NCBI GenBank assembly: GCA_945862325.1
Contig: CAMAXZ010000014.1
Span: forward strand, 1-64,000
DNA from: Klebsiella pneumoniae
Lineage (GTDB): Bacteria > Myxococcota_A > UBA796 > SXON01
Direction: 5' to 3'
DNA: 64,000 nucleotides
Shown here piece by piece: positions 58,098 to 64,000 of this stretch. How positions within the stretch are numbered: the stretch's first letter is position 1; each line of letters opens with the position of its first letter. Made by a program: the position numbers and the translations under genes. The notes under the pieces were generated by a model that saw only the letters and a list, made by a program, of their open reading frames with translations, did not search any database and was not told where the DNA came from.

Positions 58098-60041
58098 CTA
58101 CTTCGTCGTCACGCGAAGGCCCACGATCTCCAGGATCGCGTCGACCACGCCGGGATCGGCGAGGGTGCTGAGGTCGCCGAGGTCCTCGGACTCGCCCTCC
58201 GCGATCTTGCGCAGGATGCGACGCATGATCTTGCCGGACCGGGTCTTCGGGAGGCCCGGAACGAAGAAGATCTCGTCGGGCACGGCGATGGGTCCGATGG
58301 CGTGACGCACCTGCTCTTTGAGCGCGCCCGCGAGCTCGTTCGGCGCGAGCTCGTCCGCCGCGGGCCGCGTGTGGATGTACGCCCGAATGCCGTGCCCCTT
58401 GATGGGGTGCGGCACGCCGACCACGGCGGCCTCCGCCACGGCGTCGTGCGCGACCAGGGCGCTCTCGACCTCGGCGGTTCCGATGCGGTGACCGCTCACG
58501 TTCAGGACGTCGTCGACCCGGCCGGTGATCCAGTAGTAGCCGTCTTCGTCGCGGCGGCAGCCGTCGCCCGTGAAGTAGTAGCCGGGGAACCTTGAAAAGT
58601 ACGTCTCGCGGAAGCGCTTGTGGTCTCCGTGGAGCGTGCGGGCCTGGCCCGGCCACGCCCCGAGGAGGCACAGGTTGCCGCTCACGCCGTTCCCCTCCAG
58701 CACACTCCCGGCGTCGTCGAGCAGCACCGGCCGCACCCCGGGCAACGGCAGCGTGGCGGACCCCGGCTTGGTCGGGGTCGCGCCGGGGAGCGGCGCGATC
58801 AGGATGCCGCCCGTCTCGGTCTGCCACCACGTGTCGACCACGGCGCAGCGGCCCTCGCCGACGACGTCGTGGTACCACCGCCAGACCTCCGGGTTGATCG
58901 GCTCTCCGACGCTGCCGAGCACGCGCAGCGTGGCGCGCGACGTGCGCTTCACGGGCTCGTCCCCGGCCCGCATGAGCGTCCGCAGCGCGGTCGGCGCGGT
59001 GTAGAGGACCGTCGCCCCCACCTCGTCGACCACCTCCCAGTAGCGGGACGCGGTCGGCCACGTCGGCAGGCCCTCGAACATGACCGTCGTGACGCCGTTC
59101 GCGAGGGGGCCGTAGAGAATATAGCTATGTCCTGTGATCCAGCCGATGTCCGCCGTGCAGAAAAACACGTCGTCGTCGCGCGCGTCGAACACCCAGCGGA
59201 ACGTCGCGGCGGCGTAGGTCAGGTACCCCGCGGTCGTGTGCAGCACGCCCTTCGGCTTCCCCGTGGATCCCGACGTGTAGAGGATGAAGAGCGGGTCTTC
59301 CGCCGCCATCCACTCTACCGGGCACGTGGCGCGGTGGCGCTCGCACTCGGCGTCGAGCCAATGGTCGCGGCCAGGGCGCATGTCGACGGCGGTGCCCGTG
59401 CGGCGCGCCACGAGGACCGAGGTGACGCCGGCGAGGCCCTCGATCGCCTGGTCGACGATCTGCTTGAGGGGGATGGGCTTCGCTCCGCGGCGGGCTTCGT
59501 TGGCGGTGAACACGACCTTGCACGCTGCGTCGAGGATGCGATCGCGGAGGGCCTCGGCGGAGAAGCCGGCGAACACGACCGAGTGCACCGCGCCGATGCG
59601 CGCGCACGCGAGGACGGCGTAGGCAAGCTCCGGGATCATCGGCATGTACAGGCACACCCGGTCGCCGCGGCGCACGCCGTGCGCCAGGAGCACGTTGGCG
59701 ACGCGCGCGACCTCCTGCTTGAGCCTGCGGAACGAAATGCGCTCCACCTCGCCCGGATCGTTCCCCACCCACACGATCGCGGTGCGGTCCGGGCGCGTGG
59801 ACGCCCACCGATCGACACAGTTGTAGCTGGCGTTCAGACGGCCGCCCGAGAACCACGAGAAGTCGACCTGGTCGAGGTCCACGTCGACGATGGAGTGCGG
59901 AGGATGGAACCACTCGAGCGTCTCTGCCTCGCGTCGCCAGAACGCCGCCGGGTCGTCGAGGCTCTCGGCGTACAGGCGCTCGTAGTCCTCGAAGGACTGG
60001 ATGCGGGACTTCGCCGTGACGTCGGGCTTCGTGGGGATCAT
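58098..60041 (-). CDS. acsA: Acetyl-CoA synthetase (AMP-forming)
   Basis: The 647-residue protein has [10 protein letters not shown] near residue 258, the adenylation motifs [10 protein letters not shown] near 408, [33 protein letters not shown] near 490-520 and the acetylatable Lys in [11 protein letters not shown] near 602. It converts acetate, ATP and CoA to acetyl-CoA. GAGGAA precedes the ATG, and the gene lies 9 nt downstream of the three-domain fusion gene, so the two are probably cotranscribed. Confidence 0.96.
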   Translation of the reverse strand: MIPTKPDVTAKSRIQSFEDYERLYAESLDDPAAFWRREAETLEWFHPPHSIVDVDLDQVDFSWFSGGRLNASYNCVDRWASTRPDRTAIVWVGNDPGEVERISFRRLKQEVARVANVLLAHGVRRGDRVCLYMPMIPELAYAVLACARIGAVHSVVFAGFSAEALRDRILDAACKVVFTANEARRGAKPIPLKQIVDQAIEGLAGVTSVLVARRTGTAVDMRPGRDHWLDAECERHRATCPVEWMAAEDPLFILYTSGSTGKPKGVLHTTAGYLTYAAATFRWVFDARDDDVFFCTADIGWITGHSYILYGPLANGVTTVMFEGLPTWPTASRYWEVVDEVGATVLYTAPTALRTLMRAGDEPVKRTSRATLRVLGSVGEPINPEVWRWYHDVVGEGRCAVVDTWWQTETGGILIAPLPGATPTKPGSATLPLPGVRPVLLDDAGSVLEGNGVSGNLCLLGAWPGQARTLHGDHKRFRETYFSRFPGYYFTGDGCRRDEDGYYWITGRVDDVLNVSGHRIGTAEVESALVAHDAVAEAAVVGVPHPIKGHGIRAYIHTRPAADELAPNELAGALKEQVRHAIGPIAVPDEIFFVPGLPKTRSGKIMRRILRKIAEGESEDLGDLSTLADPGVVDAILEIVGLRVTTK

Positions 60042-60050
60042 GCTGGTTCC

Positions 60051-62327
60051 TCAGGAGTGAAGTGGGGCTTCGGGTGGGGACTCGAAGAACGCCTCGGGGG
60101 TCTCGAACCGAACGCCGAGGTTGGCGGCGAACGCCCGGTCCGAGTCGCGGTCCCCGACCATCACGCAGGCCTCGCGGTCGAGCCCCTCCGACTCGATCCA
60201 CCATACGCCCAGGCCCGGCATCGGCTTCCGGCACCAGCACGCGTCACGGCCAGGCGGGTGCGGGCACCACTTGATTGGAAAAGGAAGTCCCAACGCCGCT
60301 CGTGTGGCCTCGAAGCACGCCTCGACGGCCTCGGCGCTGACGTGGCCGCTGCCGACGCCGCTCTGGTTCGACACCCCGAGCAGCAGCCAACCTTGCTCGT
60401 GCAAGGCCGATAGTCGCTCGCGCCGACCGGGAAGGAGCACCACGTCGTCCGGGGTGCGCGGGTACGGCGCCCCGCTGCGCGTGACGCGAACCGTGCCGTC
60501 CAGGTCGAGGAGGACCGCGCGCCTGGAGCCCCCCCGCGTCCGGACGAACGGTACGCGCTCGATCGACGCGAACCCCTCGTCGATCGTCGGAGGTTCATCG
60601 AGGCGGAACCAGCGGTGCACGGCGGACGGCGGCACGTCGTTCGCCGCCCCGCGGGCGAGCTCGCCGGGGTCCGGCAGCCGCCCGTAGCGGGTGATGAGGC
60701 GCCGGCAGGCGTTGTACAGGGCCTCCGGCAGGGGGGTGTCGAGCCGCACGCACCGCACCGGCAGGCGCGCGCCCGCCGCGGCGCGGAGCACGGCGTGGCG
60801 CGAAGCGCGCGTGGGGTAGGTGTTGTCCAGGATCCACCGACGCTGGCCCGCGGCGACGCCCGCGATCAGGCGTGGCACGAGCCCGTCGAGCGTCCCGCCG
60901 AGCTCATCCCGGTTCAAGCGTGCGTATCCGCGCGCGAGGTACGGCTCGACGAGGCTCGTCTTGCCGGCTCCCGGTGGCCCGGTGACCAACAGCACCTCGT
61001 CGGCTCCGGGCGGAGGCGCGCGCCGCTTCGGGGTGGGCGCGCCTCGATCGAGGGACTCCATCGCGGCGTCGTCGAGCGCGAGGTGGGCGGCATCCGCGGC
61101 GTCGCGCGCGGTCTCGGGCCGCGTGGCGCCGACGAGCGGGATCACGTTCGGCGCGCGCGCGAGGAGCCACGCGAGCTGCACCTGGGCGCCGCTGACCCCG
61201 AGGCGCGACGCCACGGCGTTCACCGCCGCGTCGGGCGGCTCGGATCGGCGCGCGTGGCCCCCGAGGGGGCGATGCGCCAGGACCGCGATGCCGAGCGCCT
61301 CGCACCGCTCCGCGAGCCCGAGGTTCTTCGGCGCGTGCCGGCTGATCTCGACCTGGACCGCGGCGATCGGCGCGATCGCCATCGCCGCCTCCAGCTGCGC
61401 CGCGTCCACGTTGCAAACGCCGATCGCGCGGCACTTCCCGGCGTCGAGAAGGCCCCGCAGGGCGCCGACGCTGTCGGCCAGCGGCACGCGCGGATCGACC
61501 GTGTGAAGGAGCATCAGGTCGAGGCTCTCGCGCCGTAGGTTCCGGAGTGACGCCTCGCAGCGGGCCACCAGCCGCTCGGGTGAGCCGTCGGGCACCCAGC
61601 GCCCACCCGGCCGACGCAGCCCGGCCTTGGTGACGACGACGACGTCCAGCCCCGCGCCGCCGATCGCGCGCTCGACGTGTCCGAGGTCGTCTTCGTCGAG
61701 CGCGTAGGAGTCCGCGGTGTCGAACACTTCCACCCCGGCGTCGACCGCCGCGCGGAGGACCCTCGCGACCGCCTCGGGGTCCGGCCGCCCCTCCGTGCCG
61801 AGCCGCAACGTGCCGAGCGCGATTGGGAACACGCGCTCTCCGAGCAGGAACCTACGGTCAGGCTCACGCCGCGCCCGCGCCGCGGGCCGCGTCGGCTCCC
61901 CCATCGCCCAGAGGGCGTCGTCTTCGAGCTCGTCGTCCCTGGGGCCGAGCTCGCCACACAACGGCAAGGTCGCCCACGAGCGGTCGAGCCGTCGCGCCTC
62001 CGTGGGGTGGAGCACGACCACGTCGCGCCGGGCGGCGCCCATCGGACGTCGCACGGCCACGACGAGCGTCCCCGCGAGGATCGCGTCGATCGTGGCGCGC
62101 ACGTCGCCGTCCGGGCGCGCGGTGGCCGAACGCGCGGCCGTCGACAGGAAGCGGCCGACATCGCGCTCGTCGAGCTCGAGCCCGGCGGAGAGCTCCGCGT
62201 TCGACAGCGGGGGCGCCGCCGCGTCGAGGACGCGACGGAGCCGCTCGGCGTACGTGCGCTTCTGCGCGACCACGGACGCGTGCGCGAGTTCGCGTATGCG
62301 GGCGCGGGCGGCAGGGGAGATCGGCAC
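60051..62327 (-). CDS. Three-domain fusion: aldo/keto reductase, PNKP-like kinase, HAD phosphatase
   Basis: From GTG 62327 (behind GGAGGG) this 758-residue protein has four parts. Residues 1-150 are a helical, partly HTH-like region of unknown role. Residues ~160-430 are an aldo/keto reductase with the full tetrad Asp203, Tyr208, Lys234, His275. Residues ~443-598 are a P-loop kinase with GPPGAGKTS (450-458), ARLNRDELGG and LDNTYPTRASR, close to the kinase half of polynucleotide kinase-phosphatase. Residues ~600-758 are a HAD phosphatase with LDLDGT (Asp608, Asp610), VSNQSG, CRKPMPG and GDRDSD, and a HisB/GmhB-type zinc loop (Cys688, His690, Cys697, Cys699). All active sites look intact. The frame is unbroken. 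The role is inferred below as end- or sugar-phosphate repair. Confidence 0.88.
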   Translation of the reverse strand: MPISPAARARIRELAHASVVAQKRTYAERLRRVLDAAAPPLSNAELSAGLELDERDVGRFLSTAARSATARPDGDVRATIDAILAGTLVVAVRRPMGAARRDVVVLHPTEARRLDRSWATLPLCGELGPRDDELEDDALWAMGEPTRPAARARREPDRRFLLGERVFPIALGTLRLGTEGRPDPEAVARVLRAAVDAGVEVFDTADSYALDEDDLGHVERAIGGAGLDVVVVTKAGLRRPGGRWVPDGSPERLVARCEASLRNLRRESLDLMLLHTVDPRVPLADSVGALRGLLDAGKCRAIGVCNVDAAQLEAAMAIAPIAAVQVEISRHAPKNLGLAERCEALGIAVLAHRPLGGHARRSEPPDAAVNAVASRLGVSGAQVQLAWLLARAPNVIPLVGATRPETARDAADAAHLALDDAAMESLDRGAPTPKRRAPPPGADEVLLVTGPPGAGKTSLVEPYLARGYARLNRDELGGTLDGLVPRLIAGVAAGQRRWILDNTYPTRASRHAVLRAAAGARLPVRCVRLDTPLPEALYNACRRLITRYGRLPDPGELARGAANDVPPSAVHRWFRLDEPPTIDEGFASIERVPFVRTRGGSRRAVLLDLDGTVRVTRSGAPYPRTPDDVVLLPGRRERLSALHEQGWLLLGVSNQSGVGSGHVSAEAVEACFEATRAALGLPFPIKWCPHPPGRDACWCRKPMPGLGVWWIESEGLDREACVMVGDRDSDRAFAANLGVRFETPEAFFESPPEAPLHS

Positions 62328-62357
62328 GACCCTCCACCTATCCGCGCCCCGCGGGGC

Positions 62358-62543
62358 TCACTTGGCGGAAGGCTCGACCTGCTCCTTGAGATCCTCGGTC
62401 ACGAAGTCGAGGAGGGTGGTGGAGAGCTCGATGATCTGCTGGTGGCTGAAGCCCTCCGCGCGGAGCTTGCGGTAGAAGCTGCCCGCCACCGAGCGGTTGC
62501 GGGTCTTCAGGAGGTCATTGAGATCGGAAGTCTGGGTCTGCAC
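62358..62543 (-). CDS. Small helical protein of unknown function
   Basis: This 61-residue product starts at GTG 62543 behind GAGG with 7-nt spacing. It is charged, with no Cys, and predicted to form two or three helices (SDLNDLLKTRNRSVAGSFYRKLRAEGF, then QQIIELSTTLLDFVTEDLKEQV). No family was recognised. It precedes the three-domain fusion gene by 30 nt on the same strand, so it may be the first gene of that operon. Confidence 0.65.
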   Translation of the reverse strand: MQTQTSDLNDLLKTRNRSVAGSFYRKLRAEGFSHQQIIELSTTLLDFVTEDLKEQVEPSAK

Positions 62544-62642
62544 GTTCGAACCTCATGGGTACTGGCGTCGGACAACGCAAGCAAGACGCGTGCCGGGACG
62601 TGAAGTTGGAAAACGGGCCGCGCAAAGGTGCTCGGGGCCCGA

Positions 62643-62698
62643 GGTGCGAACCCCGCTACGCGATCCGCGGGCCGCAGGTGCGTACCCAGCTTCGCACC
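62643..62698. promoter_or_regulatory. Closed stem structure in the divergent spacer
   Basis: GGTGCGAA (62643-62650) is an exact inverted repeat of TTCGCACC (62691-62698). The enclosed 40 nt hold CCCGC (62652-62656) with GCGGG (62667-62671) and another copy of GGTGCG. On the - strand it could be a leader RNA of the small-protein/fusion/acs unit. On + it lies upstream of the YceI-like gene. Its function is unknown. Confidence 0.4.
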
Positions 62699-62731
62699 CC
62701 GGTCAGGCGCGCGGCGAGGTTAGGACGTGCC

Positions 62732-63262
62732 ATGCCGAGCTGGATCCTCGCGGTGGCCCTGGTGTTCGGCGCGCCGCTCGAGGTGCGCCCCGCCGAGGGC
62801 GCCATTCGCTTCGAAGCCTCGTCCACGCTCCACTCCTTCGCCGGCTCGGCCGCCAGCTGGTCGGGCCGGCTCGATCCCGAGCGAGGCACCGGCACGCTCG
62901 TCGTCGACGCGACCACCCTCACCACGGGGCTCGGTCCGCGCGACGCCCGGATGCGCGACACCTGCCTCGAAGTCGGGCGGTTCCCGGAGATCCGCTTCGA
63001 TGTGTCGTCGATCGAGGGCGAACCCGCGTTGCTGCGCGGCGGCCCCGGCGGCGGCGGGGTCACCCTCGTGGGGATGCTCACCATCCGCGACGTCGCCCGC
63101 CCGGTCCGGGTGCCCGCGCAGCTCACCTGGGAGTCCGGCGCCGCGCGGCTGAAGGGCCGCGTCGGGCTGGCCTGGGCCGACTTCGGGATCCCCGATCCGA
63201 GCGTGCTCCTGAGCGCGATGTCCCCCGGGGTCGACGTCGTGTTCGACGTGCTCGCGGGTTAG
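62732..63262 (+). CDS. YceI-like secreted lipocalin-type protein
   Basis: The 176-residue product has a signal peptide (WILAVALVFGAPLEVRPAEG) and a YceI-type beta-barrel pattern: IRFEASSTLHSFAGSA near residue 25, GTLVVDATTLTTGL, RDARMRDTCLEVGRFPEIRFDVSSI near 75 and VGMLTIRDVARPV near 115. YceI proteins bind isoprenoid-type or other amphiphilic ligands in the periplasm. TAGGAC lies 5 nt before the ATG with no Shine-Dalgarno. The crotonase gene follows after 9 nt. Confidence 0.85.
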   Translation: MPSWILAVALVFGAPLEVRPAEGAIRFEASSTLHSFAGSAASWSGRLDPERGTGTLVVDATTLTTGLGPRDARMRDTCLEVGRFPEIRFDVSSIEGEPALLRGGPGGGGVTLVGMLTIRDVARPVRVPAQLTWESGAARLKGRVGLAWADFGIPDPSVLLSAMSPGVDVVFDVLAG

Positions 63263-63271
63263 CTACGACCG

Positions 63272-64000
63272 ATGCTGCCTGACGTCTCTCCTCTGAAGCT
63301 CGTCGTCGACGGCGGGATCGCCTACCTCGAGCTCGACCACGGCAAGGCGAACGAGATGGGGCGCGCCGAGGTGTGCGCGTTCGAGCGCCTCGTCATCTGG
63401 CTCGAGGGCGGCAACGCGCGGGCGCTCGTCACCTACTCGCGCCGCGTGACGGCGCGCGGCTCGTCGGTGTTCATCTCCGGCGCCAACGTCACGGAGCGCG
63501 GCCCCTGGTCAACCCAGGAGGTCAAGTCGCACGTCCGTTATCAGCGAATCACGCTGGCGCGGCTGCGGCGGGCCCCGGTGTTCCACGTGGCCGTCGTCGA
63601 CGGGCTCGCGCTTGGCTGGGGCACGGAGTTCCTCCTCTGCTGTGACTGGCGGATCGCGGGTCCGAACGCCCGGTTCGGCCTCCCGGAGACGGGCCTGGGC
63701 ATCGTCCCGGGCGCGGGCGGCGCCAGCGAGCTGCCCGGGCTCGTCGGCCTCACCCACGCGCTGCGCCTCGGCCTCACCGGCGAGCAGATCGACGCGGCAG
63801 AGGCCCTGCGCATCGGGCTGGTCGACGAGCGGTGCGAGGGCGTGGACGCCGGGCTCGATCGCGCGCGCGCCCTGGCCGCGTTGGTGGCGCGCCGCTCCCC
63901 CACGGCCGTCGCGGCGTACAAGGCCGCGGCGATCGCCGGCCTGGGTCGGAGCGAAGACGAGCGTCGCGCCGCGGAGGCCTCCGCGTACGAACACTGCGTC
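63272..64000 (+). CDS. Enoyl-CoA hydratase/isomerase family protein (cut by window end)
   Basis: The 243 visible residues start at ATG 63272 and run to the window edge without a stop. The crotonase fold is clear: SGANVTE as oxyanion loop near residue 73, GLALGWGTEFLLCCDWRI near 113 and ARFGLPETGLGIVPGAGG near 138. Both catalytic Glu positions of enoyl-CoA hydratase (in GWGTE and GLPE, 20 residues apart) are present. It could hydrate enoyl-CoA or act on a related acyl-CoA. The 3' end is missing, so a fusion cannot be excluded. Confidence 0.88.
   Translation, partial: MLPDVSPLKLVVDGGIAYLELDHGKANEMGRAEVCAFERLVIWLEGGNARALVTYSRRVTARGSSVFISGANVTERGPWSTQEVKSHVRYQRITLARLRRAPVFHVAVVDGLALGWGTEFLLCCDWRIAGPNARFGLPETGLGIVPGAGGASELPGLVGLTHALRLGLTGEQIDAAEALRIGLVDERCEGVDAGLDRARALAALVARRSPTAVAAYKAAAIAGLGRSEDERRAAEASAYEHCV

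Overview
The window is high-GC bacterial chromosome (about 70% by eye), with dense gene packing, many GTG and TTG starts and many secreted lipoproteins. MopE-type Asp/Cys-rich repeats, SUMF1-like proteins, a DUF4124-type lytic transglycosylase and VWA and FG-GAP lipoproteins together suggest Myxococcota (former Deltaproteobacteria) or a close relative. This is inferred from gene content, not from a phylogeny. No mobile element, CRISPR array, rRNA gene or pseudogene was recognised.

Bases 1-14110 are the str/S10/spc/alpha ribosomal supercluster on the + strand: the end of tuf, then rpsJ through rplQ, with secY, adk, map and rpoA embedded. Three genes normally found in this order are cleanly absent: rplC (between rpsJ and rplD), infA (between map and rpmJ) and rpsD (between rpsK and rpoA). 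Each missing position holds only a short spacer with a GC-rich inverted repeat. A hairpin ends the cluster and a Fur-family regulator follows.

Bases 14690-18302 are read on the - strand: gap-pgk-tpiA (lower glycolysis, with 4-nt overlaps) then secG and tRNA-Leu(GAG) with its terminator. From 18382 to 24741 come a FAD oxidoreductase, a small secreted protein, a spacer with a cluster of DnaA-box-like 9-mers, a translationally coupled three-gene glycan-type operon (polytopic membrane protein, left-handed beta-helix protein, GT2 glycosyltransferase) and tRNA-Gly(GCC).

Bases 24882-58049 are an accessory cell-envelope region of short, strand-alternating units. About ten predicted lipoproteins occur here (MopE/lamin-tail, Ig-like, GH31, SGNH esterase, SUMF1-like, VWA, FG-GAP and others). 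They are interleaved with pyrD, an amidohydrolase pair, an SDR epimerase, pgsA, a lytic transglycosylase, a heterodimeric ABC exporter, lipases, SGNH hydrolases and thyX. A second polytopic membrane protein here is a diverged paralogue of the one at 20665.

Bases 58098-62543 (- strand) hold acetyl-CoA synthetase preceded by a 758-residue protein that joins an aldo/keto reductase, a PNKP-like P-loop kinase and a HisB/GmhB-type HAD phosphatase. This is the most unusual gene in the window. A YceI-like protein and a truncated crotonase end the window. Many unit-leading genes carry TANNN(T/C) 5-8 nt before the start codon and no Shine-Dalgarno, which suggests widespread leaderless transcription.
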